Source: Exiguobacterium alkaliphilum 12/1 (GTDB lineage: Bacteria > Bacillota > Bacilli > Exiguobacteriales > Exiguobacteriaceae). From it: a stretch of 64,000 nucleotides of DNA. Below the pieces are notes generated by a model, which saw only the letters and a program-made list of their open reading frames with translations, was not told where the DNA came from and searched no databases. Location of the stretch: the NCBI RefSeq assembly GCF_000714435.1, contig NZ_JJMW01000032.1, positions 1 to 64,000 on the forward strand, written 5' to 3'. Each line of letters begins with the position of its first letter. Within the stretch, counting starts at the first letter, position 1. The translations under genes and the position numbers were made by a program. Shown here piece after piece: positions 9,144-19,443 of the stretch.

Positions 9144-11795
9144 TTACTTGCGCAACTCTTCCAAACGGGCGCGGACCGCGTCACGTTTGTCGAGGTAGTC
9201 TTTCTCTTTCGCTTTCTCTTCGTCGATGACGTGAGCTGGCGCCTTGCCGGTGAAGCCTGGGTTGCCGAGTTTCTTCTGAACGCGCTCGACTTCCTTCTCG
9301 TACTTCGCCACTTCTTTTTCAAGACGGGCGATTTCTTCTTCGAAGTTGATGAGGTCGGCGAGCGGGATGAACAGTTCTGCGCCCGTCATGATGGCCGACA
9401 TCGACTTGTCCGGTGCCGTCAAGCCACGTCCGATTTCGAGCTCGGTCGCGTTCGTGAACTTGCCGATCGTTGCTTCGTTCGCGCTCAAGTAACCTTGTGT
9501 CGCCTCATCCGACGTCGAGATGAAGAGCTGGATCGGTTTCGACATCGGCGCGTTCACTTCCGAGCGGATGTTACGGACCGAACGGATGACGTTCATGACC
9601 GCCTCGAACGCAGGTACCGAGTCTGCGAAGTGGAGGTCGTCACGGCGCGTCGGGTAGCTCGCACGGACGATCGAGTCGCCTTCGTGCGGCAAGTGCTGCC
9701 AGATTTCCTCTGTGAGGAACGGCATGAACGGGTGCATGAGACGCATGATCGAGTCGAGCGTATGCGCGAGCACCGAGCGGGTCGTCGCTTTCGCCGCCTC
9801 GTCCTCACCGTAGAGCGTGAGTTTCGCCATCTCGATGTACCAGTTACAGAACTCTTCCCAGATGAAGTTGTACAGGTAGCGACCGGCTTCGCCGAACTCG
9901 TACTTGTCGACGAGACGCGTCACTTGGTCGACCGTGTCGTTCAAACGAGTGAGGATCCACTTGTCGGCGAGCGTCTTCTCACCTGACAAGTCGATTTCTT
10001 CATACTTCATGCCGTCCATGTTCATGAGAGCGAAACGGCTCGCGTTCCAAATCTTGTTCGCGAAGTTCCATGTCGATTCGATTTTCTCCCAATAGAAACG
10101 GAGGTCGTTCCCTGGTGTCGATCCCGTAAGGAGGAACCAGCGGAGCGAGTCCGCGCCGTATTGGTCGATGACTTCCATCGGGTCGACGCCGTTCCCGAGC
10201 GATTTCGACATCTTGCGGCCTTCCGAGTCGCGGATGAGACCGTGGATGAGCACGTCGTTAAACGGCTGCTTCCCTGTGAACTCGAGCGATTGGAAAATCA
10301 TGCGCGATACCCAGAAGAAGATGATGTCATAACCCGTGACGAGCGCGCTCGTCGGGAAGTAACGGTTGAAGTCTTTCGCATCCGTGTCCGGCCAGCCCAT
10401 CGTCGAGAACGGCCAAAGCGCTGACGAGAACCACGTGTCGAGCACGTCTTCGTCTTGCGTCCAGTTCTCGCTGTCCGCTGGTGCGTCTTTCCCTACATAT
10501 ACCTCGCCCGTCTCGTTATGGTACCAAGCCGGGATGCGGTGGCCCCACCAGAGCTGACGGCTGATACACCAGTCGCGGATGTTCTCCATCCAGCGGAGGT
10601 ACGTGCCTTCGAACCGCTCCGGGACGAAGTTGACTTTCGTGTCGTCATGTCCTTGCGCTTCGAGCGCCGCTTTGGCGAGCGGCTCCATGTCGACGAACCA
10701 CTGTTTCGAAAGATATGGCTCGATGACCGCGCCCGAACGTTCCGAGTGACCGACCGAGTGCGTGTGCGGCTCGATCTTGACGAGCGTGCCGTCCGCTTCT
10801 AAATCTTTCACGAGTTGCTTGCGGCATTCGAAGCGGTCGAGCCCTTCGTACTTGCCTGCGTTCTCGTTCATCTTGCCGCCTTCGTCCATGACGAGGACGC
10901 GCGGGAGTTCGTGACGGTTCCCAATCTCGAAGTCGTTCGGGTCGTGTGCCGGTGTGATCTTCACGCAGCCTGTACCGAACTCCATGTCGACGTAGTCGTC
11001 CGCGACGATTGGAATCTCACGGTTCATGACCGGGAGCATGATCGTCTTGCCGACGAGGTGCGCGTAACGCTCATCTTTCGGGTTGACGGCAACGGCCGTA
11101 TCGCCGAGCATCGTCTCCGGACGCGTCGTCGCGATCTCGATGTGGCCCGAACCGTCCGCGAGCGGGTACTTCATGTGATAGAACGCGCCTTCGACTTCTT
11201 GATAGATGACTTCGATATCCGAGACGGCAGTCTTTTGCGCCGGGTCCCAGTTGACGATATACTCGCCACGGTAAATCAAGCCTTTCTCGTACAAGCGGAC
11301 GAATACTTCCTGAACCGCTTTTGAGAGCCCTTCGTCGAGCGTGAAGCGCTCACGCGAGTAGTCGAGGCCGAGGCCAAGTTTTGACCACTGGGCACGGATC
11401 GTGTCCGCGTACTCGTCTTTCCACTCCCACGTCTTCTCGAGGAACTTCTCGCGACCGAGGTCGTAACGCATGATGCCGTCCTCACGGAGCTTTTGTTCGA
11501 CTTTCGCTTGTGTCGCGATGCCGGCGTGGTCCATCCCTGGGAGCCAGAGGACGTCATAGCCTTGCATGCGCTTCAAGCGCGTCAATAAGTCTTGGAGCGT
11601 CGTGTCCCATGCGTGTCCGAGGTGAAGTTTCCCCGTCACGTTCGGTGGCGGGATGACGATCGTGTACGGCTGTTTCGAGTCGTCCTCGTCTGCTTTGAAT
11701 ACGTCGTTCTCTAACCAGTAGTCGTACCATTTCGCTTCCGTCGCACTCGGGTCGTACTTCGTCGGCATGGTGATTTCGTTTGTCTCGTTGGCCAT
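9144..11795 (-). CDS. valS: Valyl-tRNA synthetase
   Basis: An 883-residue class I aminoacyl-tRNA synthetase that charges tRNA-Val in the cytosol. Visible are the HIGH-type motif HLGH in [16 protein letters not shown], the KMSKS loop in [14 protein letters not shown], editing-domain segments such as [15 protein letters not shown], and a C-terminal coiled coil ([21 protein letters not shown]). The start chosen is ATG at 11795 (MANETNEI), which follows AGAGGGGG; an in-frame upstream ATG has no such site. Expression is controlled by the T-box leader directly upstream. Confidence 0.97.
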   Translation of the reverse strand: MANETNEITMPTKYDPSATEAKWYDYWLENDVFKADEDDSKQPYTIVIPPPNVTGKLHLGHAWDTTLQDLLTRLKRMQGYDVLWLPGMDHAGIATQAKVEQKLREDGIMRYDLGREKFLEKTWEWKDEYADTIRAQWSKLGLGLDYSRERFTLDEGLSKAVQEVFVRLYEKGLIYRGEYIVNWDPAQKTAVSDIEVIYQEVEGAFYHMKYPLADGSGHIEIATTRPETMLGDTAVAVNPKDERYAHLVGKTIMLPVMNREIPIVADDYVDMEFGTGCVKITPAHDPNDFEIGNRHELPRVLVMDEGGKMNENAGKYEGLDRFECRKQLVKDLEADGTLVKIEPHTHSVGHSERSGAVIEPYLSKQWFVDMEPLAKAALEAQGHDDTKVNFVPERFEGTYLRWMENIRDWCISRQLWWGHRIPAWYHNETGEVYVGKDAPADSENWTQDEDVLDTWFSSALWPFSTMGWPDTDAKDFNRYFPTSALVTGYDIIFFWVSRMIFQSLEFTGKQPFNDVLIHGLIRDSEGRKMSKSLGNGVDPMEVIDQYGADSLRWFLLTGSTPGNDLRFYWEKIESTWNFANKIWNASRFALMNMDGMKYEEIDLSGEKTLADKWILTRLNDTVDQVTRLVDKYEFGEAGRYLYNFIWEEFCNWYIEMAKLTLYGEDEAAKATTRSVLAHTLDSIMRLMHPFMPFLTEEIWQHLPHEGDSIVRASYPTRRDDLHFADSVPAFEAVMNVIRSVRNIRSEVNAPMSKPIQLFISTSDEATQGYLSANEATIGKFTNATELEIGRGLTAPDKSMSAIMTGAELFIPLADLINFEEEIARLEKEVAKYEKEVERVQKKLGNPGFTGKAPAHVIDEEKAKEKDYLDKRDAVRARLEELRK

Positions 11796-11826
11796 ATATA
11801 ATGCCCCCTCTATAAAATGTAAACAC

Positions 11827-12085
11827 AAAAACGGCTTCTTTCGTCCTATACGCTAAGGACGAAAGAAGCCGAATCTTCCGCGGTACCACCTTAGTTCGCC
11901 AAACACGTTGGCGCCCTCAAAATCGAATAACGGTCGATGGACCGGACCTCTCTACTCGCGTTCAAAAGGTCAGCTCCGAGGCGACTTCCGCACCATCCTT
12001 CGCGGCCTTGCACCTAACGGCCGCGTCTCTGGGAAAGGATGTTTGTTGCGTACTATTCCTCATCATAGCTTTTGTTCGTATCTGT
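11827..12085 (-). promoter_or_regulatory. T-box riboswitch of valS
   Basis: The valS leader carries a T-box: the element AAGGTGGTACCGCGG lies at 11878-11892 on the minus strand. It is followed by a 16-pair terminator hairpin (CGGCTTCTTTCGTCCT and its complement, 11832-11871) and five T. The distal loop contains GGTGCAAG. A GTC triplet at 11983-11985, after GAA in the expected specifier bulge, is the likely valine specifier. Uncharged tRNA-Val would stabilise the antiterminator and switch valS on. Confidence 0.93.
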
Positions 12086-12091
12086 TAAACA

Positions 12092-12120
12092 ATTGTAGCG
12101 ACAGAAGCGGGTTCCGTCAA
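12092..12120 (-). promoter_or_regulatory. Sigma-A promoter of the valS T-box transcript
   Basis: TTGACG, a 17-base spacer and TACAAT. The -35 lies three bases beyond the hemL stop, so valS has its own promoter directly after the heme operon. Confidence 0.8.
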
Positions 12121-12122
12121 GA

Positions 12123-13427
12123 TTAGAGTGAAAACTCTTCTTGTAGCTCTTTGAACGTCGCTTCGACCGCTGCGAGCGTCTGCTCGATGTCCTCGTCCGT
12201 ATGCACGGTCGAGAGGAACAAGCCTTCGAACTGTGACGGTGGCAAGAACACGCCGCGCGCCGCCATCTTCTGATAATACGAGCGGAACATCTCGAGGTTG
12301 GCCGATTTCGCCTTCTCGAAGTTCGTCACTTTCTCGTTCGTGAAGAAGAAGCCGAACATCGACCCGGCACGGTTCGTGTCGTGCGGGATGTTGTACTTCT
12401 CGCCCGCTTTCGTGAAGCCTTCGGCGAGACGATCCGCTTTGCGTTCGAACTCCGCATAATGTTCCGGTTTGAGTTGCGACAGCGTCGTGTAGCCGGCAAT
12501 CATCGCGAGCGGGTTTCCTGAGAGCGTGCCCGCCTGGTAAATCGGTCCTTGCGGCGCAATTTGTTCCATGATCTCGCGTTTCCCGCCGTACGCGCCGACC
12601 GGAAGACCGCCGCCGATGACTTTCCCGAGACACGTCAAGTCCGGCGTCACACCGAAGTAGCCTTGGGCACAGTTGTAGCCGACACGGAAGCCGGTCATGA
12701 CCTCGTCAAAGATGAGGAGCGCGCCGTTTTGCTCCGTGATCTCACGGAGTCCTTCGAGGAAACCAGGCTGCGGTGGCACGAAGCCCATATTGCCCGCAGC
12801 CGGCTCGACGATGACACCTGCGAGGTCATCGCCGTACTTCTCAAACGCGACGCGGACCGCTTCTAAGTCGTTATACGGCACCGTGAGCGTGTGGCTCGCG
12901 AGTTCTTTCGGCACGCCCGGTGAGTCCGGGAGGCCGAGCGTCGCGACACCCGATCCCGCCTTGATGAGGAGCGAGTCGCCGTGACCGTGGTAGCAGCCTT
13001 CGAACTTCAAGATTTTCGTCTTGCCCGTGTAACCGCGTGCGAGGCGAAGTGCCGCCATCGTCGCTTCCGTACCCGAGTTGACCATACGCACCATCTCGAT
13101 CGATGGGACGCGGTCGATGACGAGTTCCGCCATCTTCGTCTCGAGCTCGGTCGGTGTCCCGAACGTCCAGCCCTTCTCGGCCTGCTCTTGGATCGCTTTC
13201 GTCACGACAGGGTCACGGTGACCGAGGATGAGCGGTCCCCAAGAGAGGACGTAGTCGATATATTCGTTGCCGTCGATGTCGTACACACGTGAGCCTTCAC
13301 CACGTTCGGCGAAGATCGGTGTCATCCCGACTGATTTATAGGCACGGACCGGGCTGTTCACCCCGCCCGGCATGAGCGGACGTGCTTGTTCGAACGCCGC
13401 TTCTGAGCGTGTTTGTTTGTAGGTCAT
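12123..13427 (-). CDS. hemL: Glutamate-1-semialdehyde 2,1-aminomutase
   Basis: A 434-residue PLP enzyme that converts glutamate-1-semialdehyde to 5-aminolevulinate, the second step of the C5 heme pathway. The PLP-lysine context [18 protein letters not shown], the phosphate-binding [16 protein letters not shown] and the start [12 protein letters not shown] are classic. Its start overlaps the hemB stop as ATGA, so it is the last gene of a tight heme operon. No terminator is visible before the valS promoter that follows. Confidence 0.97.
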   Translation of the reverse strand: MTYKQTRSEAAFEQARPLMPGGVNSPVRAYKSVGMTPIFAERGEGSRVYDIDGNEYIDYVLSWGPLILGHRDPVVTKAIQEQAEKGWTFGTPTELETKMAELVIDRVPSIEMVRMVNSGTEATMAALRLARGYTGKTKILKFEGCYHGHGDSLLIKAGSGVATLGLPDSPGVPKELASHTLTVPYNDLEAVRVAFEKYGDDLAGVIVEPAAGNMGFVPPQPGFLEGLREITEQNGALLIFDEVMTGFRVGYNCAQGYFGVTPDLTCLGKVIGGGLPVGAYGGKREIMEQIAPQGPIYQAGTLSGNPLAMIAGYTTLSQLKPEHYAEFERKADRLAEGFTKAGEKYNIPHDTNRAGSMFGFFFTNEKVTNFEKAKSANLEMFRSYYQKMAARGVFLPPSQFEGLFLSTVHTDEDIEQTLAAVEATFKELQEEFSL

Positions 13428-14404
13428 GCGTAGTCTCCTTCCAAATAGCGACAGACGTCTTTAGCGAAATACGTGATGATGAGATCGGCGCCGGCCCGTT
13501 TGAATCCGACCATCGTCTCCATGACGATGCGTTGTTCGTCAACCCAGTCGTTCAACGATGCCGCTTTGATCATCGCGTACTCCCCGCTCACGTTATACGC
13601 CACGATCGGCATATCGAGCGAGTCGCGCATATCACGGATGATGTCCATGAACGCGAGCGCCGGTTTGACGATCATAAAGTCCGCCCCTTGCTCGACGTCC
13701 GATTGCGACTCCCGGAACGCCTCGCGACGGTTGGCCGGGTCCATCTGATAGCCTTTCCGGTCACCTTCACCCGGTGCCGACTGCGCCGCGTCACGGAACG
13801 GTCCGTAGTACGCCGATGCGTATTTGACGCCGTAGCTCATGATCGGGATATGGCTGAACCCGTTTTGATCAAGCCCTTCCCGAATCGACGCGACGAAGCC
13901 GTCCATCATCGAACTCGGCGCGATGATGTCAGCGCCGGCTTGTGCTTGCGTGATCGCCGTCTGGACGTGAAGCGGTAGTGACGCGTCGTTATCGACGTCC
14001 CCGTTCTTCACGATGCCGCAGTGGCCCGTTGACGTATATTCACAGAGACACGTGTCGGCGATGACCGTGAGTTCTGGCGCCCACGCTTTCACTTGACGGA
14101 TCGCTTCTTGGACGATGCCGTGGTCATGATACGCTTCCGAACCTTCCGGGTCTTTATGCTCCGGTACGCCGAACAAGAGCACCGACTGAATACCGAGGTC
14201 GACGATCTCCTTGATTTCGTCCTCGAGCCGGTCGAGCGAGAAGTTGAAGACGCCGGGCATCGAACTGACCTCACGCTTAATATTTGTCCCTTCGATGATG
14301 AAGAGCGGGTAAATCAAATCTTCTTTCCGAACATGGTTTTCACGTACGAGTGCACGCATCGACTTCGATGAACGAAGGCGACGGTGACGGTCGAACTGGT
14401 TCAT
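13424..14404 (-). CDS. hemB: Delta-aminolevulinic acid dehydratase
   Basis: A 326-residue porphobilinogen synthase that condenses two 5-aminolevulinate molecules. The metal-binding cysteine cluster [16 protein letters not shown] is present, so a zinc-type enzyme is likely. The Schiff-base lysine lies in [13 protein letters not shown]. The start at 14404 ([10 protein letters not shown]) follows GGGGAGG with normal spacing and forms an ATGA overlap with the hemD stop; the frame stays open upstream but would extend into hemD. Confidence 0.96.
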   Translation of the reverse strand: MNQFDRHRRLRSSKSMRALVRENHVRKEDLIYPLFIIEGTNIKREVSSMPGVFNFSLDRLEDEIKEIVDLGIQSVLLFGVPEHKDPEGSEAYHDHGIVQEAIRQVKAWAPELTVIADTCLCEYTSTGHCGIVKNGDVDNDASLPLHVQTAITQAQAGADIIAPSSMMDGFVASIREGLDQNGFSHIPIMSYGVKYASAYYGPFRDAAQSAPGEGDRKGYQMDPANRREAFRESQSDVEQGADFMIVKPALAFMDIIRDMRDSLDMPIVAYNVSGEYAMIKAASLNDWVDEQRIVMETMVGFKRAGADLIITYFAKDVCRYLEGDYA

Positions 14405-15066
14405 GAAAAATCCTCCCCTACACACTGTATTAATGCATCCATAGTATAACACTCAGGCACGCGGACCGGTAACGTCGACACTTCCCGGACGGCGCGCTCG
14501 GTCACTTCACCGATGGCGTACCACGTCCCGTCGAAACGGTCGAGGTACGGTGTGATCGCCCGAACGGCGGACGGGCTGAGGACGAGAAGTGCGTTGACGC
14601 GTTCGAGCGCCTCGACTTCCGCCTCGGTCAAGTCACGACCGACCGTCTCATAGACGACCCAGTCGACGACATGGTGAAGTTGTTTCATATGATCTGTGTT
14701 CGCCAAATCGCCCCGGGCGAACACGACGGTCTCGTCCGGTTTGACGACGTGGGCCAACTCGTGGAACAGCGCCTCGCCCGTATACGTCTCCGGCATGAGC
14801 GAGACGGTGAAGCCAACTCGTTCGAGCGCTTGTTTCGTCTTCTCGCCGACGGCGGCGACGCGGACGTCGCGCGGGACGTCCGTCAGCGCCGGTACGGCTG
14901 TCTGGCTCGTGACGACGAGCCAATCGAATGAACGGGTCGGTAGTGGCGCATCGGTCAATCTCGTCTCGATGAGCGGGACGTGATGAACGGAAAGACCGCT
15001 CGCCTCGAGCGTGGCCCGTTGCGAAGCGGTCAATCGTTTTGTCCCTGTGTGCCAGACGTCACACAT
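14401..15066 (-). CDS. hemD: Uroporphyrinogen-III synthase
   Basis: A 221-residue enzyme that closes and inverts ring D of hydroxymethylbilane. The sequence is poorly conserved, as is normal for HemD, but [29 protein letters not shown] and [16 protein letters not shown] fit the two-domain fold. The start taken is ATG at 15066, overlapping the hemC stop; a longer frame would run deep into hemC. Position between hemC and hemB supports the call. Confidence 0.88.
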   Translation of the reverse strand: MCDVWHTGTKRLTASQRATLEASGLSVHHVPLIETRLTDAPLPTRSFDWLVVTSQTAVPALTDVPRDVRVAAVGEKTKQALERVGFTVSLMPETYTGEALFHELAHVVKPDETVVFARGDLANTDHMKQLHHVVDWVVYETVGRDLTEAEVEALERVNALLVLSPSAVRAITPYLDRFDGTWYAIGEVTERAVREVSTLPVRVPECYTMDALIQCVGEDFS

Positions 15067-15976
15067 CGACCGAGGCGAGAATCTCACGTCCGCCACGTCC
15101 GAGGAGTTCGTTCGCCACGTCTTGCCCAAGTGCGATTTCATCCTTCGACGTCTTCGTCACGCGGAGCACTTCTTTCCCGTCGACCGAGGCGATGAGCCCG
15201 GTGAGCGTCACATCGTCCCCGTCGACCGTCGCGTAACCACCGACCGGCACGTGGCAGCTCCCTTCGATCGCCTTTAAGAACGTCCGCTCGGCCGTCGCCG
15301 CTTTCGCCGTCACGTCATCGTGTAACAGTTGTAAGACCGCCGTCACTTCAGCGTCGTCTTTCCGGCTCTCGATGGCGAGCACGCCTTGGCCGACGGCCGG
15401 GACCATCATGTCTGGGTCGAGCGCTTCGAAGTCGACACGGTCCGTCCACCCCATGCGCTCAAGCCCGGCTTTGGCGAGCAAGATGGCGTTGAAGTTTTCC
15501 GTCTCGAGTTTTTTTAGTCGTGTGTCGATGTTGCCGCGAATCCATTGAATCTCGAAGTCCGGGCGCGCCGCGAGCATTTGCGCGCCGCGACGGAGCGAGC
15601 TCGTCCCGATAATCGCACCTTCCGGGAGCGTCTCGAGCGTATGGCCGTTCTCACAGATGAGGACGTCACGCGCGTCGACGCGCTTTGGCATACAGCTGAT
15701 GTAGAGCGCTTCCGGAAGTTCGGCCGGGACGTCTTTCATGCTGTGGACCGCAAAATCGATGTCACCGTCGAGCATCTGTTGTTGAATCTCTTTGACGAAC
15801 AACCCTTTTCCGCCGACTTTGGATAACTGGACGTCGACGATTTGGTCACCTTTCGTCACGATCTCTTTAATCTCGAACTCGTTTTGTGCGCCAGCTTTCT
15901 TCAATTGCTCGATGACCCATTTCGTCTGTGTCATCGCGAGTTGGGAACGGCGTGAGCCGACAATGATTTTACGCAT
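15059..15976 (-). CDS. hemC: Porphobilinogen deaminase (hydroxymethylbilane synthase)
   Basis: A 305-residue enzyme that polymerises four porphobilinogens. [18 protein letters not shown] is the standard N-terminus, [10 protein letters not shown] the substrate-binding segment, and [11 protein letters not shown] carries the cysteine that holds the dipyrromethane cofactor. An AAGGAGA-type site lies just upstream. It follows hemA after 57 bases with no hemX between them, unlike B. subtilis. Confidence 0.96.
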   Translation of the reverse strand: MRKIIVGSRRSQLAMTQTKWVIEQLKKAGAQNEFEIKEIVTKGDQIVDVQLSKVGGKGLFVKEIQQQMLDGDIDFAVHSMKDVPAELPEALYISCMPKRVDARDVLICENGHTLETLPEGAIIGTSSLRRGAQMLAARPDFEIQWIRGNIDTRLKKLETENFNAILLAKAGLERMGWTDRVDFEALDPDMMVPAVGQGVLAIESRKDDAEVTAVLQLLHDDVTAKAATAERTFLKAIEGSCHVPVGGYATVDGDDVTLTGLIASVDGKEVLRVTKTSKDEIALGQDVANELLGRGGREILASVDV

Positions 15977-16032
15977 GATTGGTCTCCTTCATAGAAAAAG
16001 GCGACGAGATTCGCCGCCTGTTTGATTTTGTA

Positions 16033-17376
16033 TTAGCGCATCAAAGCGCGTAGTGGTGCTTTAGCTGACATCGCTTCGGCTTCTTCCGTTTCCGGTTCGG
16101 CGTCAGGGATGTCGACATCGAGACCGAACGTCTCGACGAACTGGTTGATGCGTGTGTTCGCATCCGGCTGAGCGGCTGCGTCTTTAATATAGTCAATCGG
16201 TTCGCGAAGCATCTGGTTAATGATTGACTTCATATGCTTGCCAATGACCTTTTTGTCGCGATCCGACAAATGGTCGAGCTTACGCTCGAGGCTCTCCATC
16301 GTCTCCTCTTGAATCGTGAGCGCGCGGCCGCGCAACTCGTTCATGATCGGCACGACGCCGAGCGTGACGAGCCATGCCTGGAACTCGTGAATCGCAGCGT
16401 CAATCTTCACTTCAATCTTCTCGGCTTCGACGAGGCGGGCCGCCAAGTTCTTGTTGACGATGCCGTTCAAGTCGTCGACATCGAACAAGTGGACACCCGG
16501 AAGCGCACGTACCGCTGGATCGATATCTCGCGGTACGGCAATGTCAATCAACAAGAGCGGACGTTCACGGCGGAGCAGTTGCGCTGCCGCCACGTCATCA
16601 TATTCGATGACGGCTTGCTTCGCGCCCGTCGAGCTGATTAAAATGTCCGCATCGAGCAGACCGCAGGCAATCTCACGAATCGAATGGGCCCGGCCTTTGA
16701 ACTTGTCCGCGACCGCTTTCGCCTTGCTCTCGGTCCGGTTGAAGACGGCGATTTGTTTCGCCCCAGCCTCGAATAAGTTGAGCGTCGTCAACTCGCCCGT
16801 CTCGCCGGCACCGACGACAACGACTTGCTTGTCGTCAAGTGACGTATACATCTCTTGCGCGAGTGCGACCGCTGCCGAGCTTACCGATACCGACATTTCC
16901 CCAATTTGCGTCTCGGTATGAGCCCGTTTGGCGAGCGTGACGGCTTCTTTGAACAGTTTGTTAAATACTGTCCCTGTCGTGCCGTTCTCTTGCGCACGGA
17001 AGAAGCTCGACTTCACTTGCCCTAAAATCTGTGTTTCCCCAATGATCATCGAATCGAGCCCAGACGTGACGCGGAACAAGTGGCGAATCGCCTCTTCACC
17101 TTCACGAATCGACAAGTATGGCGTGAACTGGTCCATCTCAAGGTCGAACCAGTTGGCCAAAAAACGTTTCGTGTAATAACGTCCCGTATGGAGCTGGTCG
17201 GTGACGACGTATAGCTCGGTCCGGTTACACGTAGACAAAATAACCGACTCGAAAATGCTCTTCTCTTCGCGAAGTGCAATCATCGCATCCACGATTTCTT
17301 GCTCCCCAAACGAGAACTGCTCCCGAATCGCGACAGGGGCTGTCTTGTTATTCAGTCCAACGACGACAATATGCAT
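16033..17376 (-). CDS. hemA: Glutamyl-tRNA reductase
   Basis: A 447-residue NADPH-dependent enzyme that reduces Glu-tRNA to glutamate-1-semialdehyde and commits carbon to heme. The catalytic Cys50 lies in ILSTCNRTELY, the Rossmann motif is VVGAGETGELT, and a C-terminal dimerisation helix region follows. The start MHIVVVGLNN at 17376 follows GAGGGGAAG. It is first gene of hemACDBL. The unusually acidic C-terminus (DIPDAEPETEEAEAMS) is notable. Confidence 0.96.
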   Translation of the reverse strand: MHIVVVGLNNKTAPVAIREQFSFGEQEIVDAMIALREEKSIFESVILSTCNRTELYVVTDQLHTGRYYTKRFLANWFDLEMDQFTPYLSIREGEEAIRHLFRVTSGLDSMIIGETQILGQVKSSFFRAQENGTTGTVFNKLFKEAVTLAKRAHTETQIGEMSVSVSSAAVALAQEMYTSLDDKQVVVVGAGETGELTTLNLFEAGAKQIAVFNRTESKAKAVADKFKGRAHSIREIACGLLDADILISSTGAKQAVIEYDDVAAAQLLRRERPLLLIDIAVPRDIDPAVRALPGVHLFDVDDLNGIVNKNLAARLVEAEKIEVKIDAAIHEFQAWLVTLGVVPIMNELRGRALTIQEETMESLERKLDHLSDRDKKVIGKHMKSIINQMLREPIDYIKDAAAQPDANTRINQFVETFGLDVDIPDAEPETEEAEAMSAKAPLRALMR

Positions 17377-17440
17377 GTATCTCTTCCCCTCATCCAAAAT
17401 CCACCGACGGTTGTCTTTTCTATTTCAATCTCTACCGTAC

Positions 17441-17449
17441 ATTATAACA
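17441..17449 (-). promoter_or_regulatory. Extended -10 promoter of the heme operon
   Basis: TGTTATAAT on the minus strand is a consensus TATAAT with a TGn extension, about 65 bases before hemA. The matching -35 is weak. Confidence 0.6.
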
Positions 17450-17512
17450 GTTCTTATCTGGGAACTATAATCTTCTGTTTGATTTTCCTGAAATAAAATA
17501 AGAACTTTTTGT

Positions 17513-17562
17513 GACGAAAAAAAGTAGAAACGGACAACGAAGCCATTTCTACTTTTTTCGTC
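17513..17562 (-). terminator. Terminator after the PerM-family gene
   Basis: GACGAAAAAAGTAGAAA-type arms face each other across a loop of about 17 bases and end in a T-rich arm. The right arm overlaps the stop codon of the transporter gene; the structure isolates it from hemA. Confidence 0.7.
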
Positions 17563-18721
17563 ATTTCAACCCGGAAGGATCGGTGATAATCGCACTTTCC
17601 GATTTTTCTTCTTCGGCCTCCAAGTATTGCTTATGCTCCCGCAACTTATAGATGCGGACGATGTTTTGGACGACGACTTTCGCCACCGCATACGTCGGCA
17701 CGGCGATGAGCATCCCGATGATGCCGGCGAGATTCCCCGCGACGAGCAACACGATGATAATCGTAAGCGGGTGCACTTTGAGGGATTTCCCTTGGATGAG
17801 CGGCGAGATGACGTTCGACTCGATCTGCTGTACGACGATGATGACGATGATGACCCAGACGGCCATAATCGGCTCTTGGATGAAAGCGACGACGACGGCC
17901 GGCGCGGCACCGAGGAACGGACCGACGTACGGGATAATGTTCGTGACCATCATGAAGAGGGCGAGCAGAATCGCGTAATCGACCCCAACGATCCAAAGCC
18001 CGATGAGCGACGTGATGCCGACGAAGAACGCGACGAGCAGTTGTGCGTGCACATAGTTCTTCACCGTCGTGTGCATGTCGTTCAAGATTTTGCGCGTCTC
18101 GGTCTCATAGCTCTTCGGCAACCATTTGACGATCGAGTCCGGAAGACGCTTCCCGTCAAGGAGCATATAGATGAGCATGAACGGAATGACGACGATGGTG
18201 ATGACGGCCGACGTGATGAAGCCGACGAGACGACCGACCGATGAGGCGACGTTGCCGAAGATGTCCCCTAGGTACGCCGTGACGTTGTTCGTGAACTCGG
18301 TGAACATGTCATCGTTCTCATTGACGAATCGTGACAAGAACTCGTTTTCCATGAGCGAGTCCCGAACGGCGAAGATTTGCACCTGCAACTCTTTCGCGAT
18401 GCTCGGCAAGGCGTTCACGAGTGACGTCACTTGCTCGACGAGGAGCGGCCCGAGCACGCTGAAGACGATTGTGATGATGAGCAGGAGTGACGTCAAGGTA
18501 ATGGCGACGGATACGCCGCGTTTCCCGGAACGTCTCTCCAAGTAGTCGACGATGCCGACGAGAAAATAAAAGAATAGTCCAGCAATGATGAGCGGTACCG
18601 TGACGAGCGCCAGGATTACTTTCACCGGTTCGAACACGAATGAGATCTGTGTCCCGACCCAGATGACCAAGAAAATCGTCAACGTCCAAAATAATGCGCG
18701 GTACCATTTGTTTCCAAACAT
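17561..18721 (-). CDS. AI-2E/PerM family transporter
   Basis: A 386-residue polytopic membrane protein of the UPF0118 (AI-2E transporter, PerM) family. It has paired N-terminal helices, a long extracytoplasmic helical stretch, then a cluster of helices carrying GVDYAILLALFMMVTNIIPYVGPFLGAAPAV, which is a family hallmark. Substrates differ within the family; some members export autoinducer-2 or are Na+/H+ antiporters. The start chosen is ATG at 18721, eight bases after AAGGA; ATG at 18730 is too close to the site. It is inserted between engB and hemA, which are close neighbours in Bacillus. Confidence 0.88.
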   Translation of the reverse strand: MFGNKWYRALFWTLTIFLVIWVGTQISFVFEPVKVILALVTVPLIIAGLFFYFLVGIVDYLERRSGKRGVSVAITLTSLLLIITIVFSVLGPLLVEQVTSLVNALPSIAKELQVQIFAVRDSLMENEFLSRFVNENDDMFTEFTNNVTAYLGDIFGNVASSVGRLVGFITSAVITIVVIPFMLIYMLLDGKRLPDSIVKWLPKSYETETRKILNDMHTTVKNYVHAQLLVAFFVGITSLIGLWIVGVDYAILLALFMMVTNIIPYVGPFLGAAPAVVVAFIQEPIMAVWVIIVIIVVQQIESNVISPLIQGKSLKVHPLTIIIVLLVAGNLAGIIGMLIAVPTYAVAKVVVQNIVRIYKLREHKQYLEAEEEKSESAIITDPSGLK

Positions 18722-18814
18722 AATATGCATCCTTCCACCTCGTTCAATATTCTCTTGTCCTAACAATATATGTAGACAATTATACGATAAATACCCGCTC
18801 CGGTAACCATGAAA

Positions 18815-18840
18815 ACAAAAAAGACGAGGGAATCCCCTCG
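18815..18840 (-). terminator. Terminator of engB
   Basis: On the minus strand CGAGGG, loop GATT and CCCTCG are followed by GTCTTTTTT. It lies just after the engB stop. Confidence 0.8.
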
Positions 18841-18846
18841 CCTCGT

Positions 18847-19443
18847 TCAGTCGTCTTCGCGTGTCAACAAGTCGTAAATCGCTTTCCACGCCTCGTCTTT
18901 TCCTTCTGCCGTCTCCGCCGAGAAGGCGACGAACCGGTCGGACGGGTCGAACTGAAGCTTGCGTTTGACGGCCGACTCGTGTTTTTGACGCTGGCTCTTC
19001 TTGATTTTATCGAGCTTCGTCGCGACGACGATGACCGGAATGTCGTAATGCTTCAAGAAGTTGTACATCGTCACATCGTCGCCGGTCGGCTCATGACGGA
19101 TGTCGACTAAGAGCACGACACCACGGAGTGCCTGTTGTGTCGTCAAATATTGCTCCATCATGACGCCCCACTTCTCGCGTTCGGTCTTCGACACTTTCGC
19201 GTAGCCATAGCCCGGGACATCGACGAACATGATTTCGTCGTTGATGTTGAAGAAGTTGAGCGTCTGCGTCTTCCCAGGCTTTGATGACGTCCGCGCGAGC
19301 GCCTTACGCTGACAAATCTTGTTGATGAACGACGACTTCCCGACGTTCGAGCGTCCGGCGAGCGCCACTTCTGGCAATTCATGTACCGGGTAATGGTCAG
19401 GCGCGACGGCGCTCGTGATAAATTCTGCTTTAGTGATTTTCAT
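18847..19443 (-). CDS. engB: Ribosome biogenesis GTPase EngB (YsxC)
   Basis: A 198-residue TRAFAC-class GTPase needed for assembly of the large ribosomal subunit. G1 is [15 protein letters not shown]3 is [11 protein letters not shown], and G4 is [10 protein letters not shown]. Length and motifs are standard. Its ATG shares one base with the lon stop (TAATG), so translation is coupled to lon, the same linkage as lonA-ysxC in B. subtilis. Confidence 0.97.
   Translation of the reverse strand: MKITKAEFITSAVAPDHYPVHELPEVALAGRSNVGKSSFINKICQRKALARTSSKPGKTQTLNFFNINDEIMFVDVPGYGYAKVSKTEREKWGVMMEQYLTTQQALRGVVLLVDIRHEPTGDDVTMYNFLKHYDIPVIVVATKLDKIKKSQRQKHESAVKRKLQFDPSDRFVAFSAETAEGKDEAWKAIYDLLTREDD

Noticed and set aside
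12085-12633. Open frame of 182 codons on the minus strand over hemL and the T-box promoter
   Set aside because: It overlaps hemL in another frame and runs through the valS promoter; arginine-rich shadow.
17441-17480. PerR or Fur box in the hemA promoter
   Set aside because: Only scattered TTATA-type pieces are present; no TTATAATNATTATAA inverted repeat.
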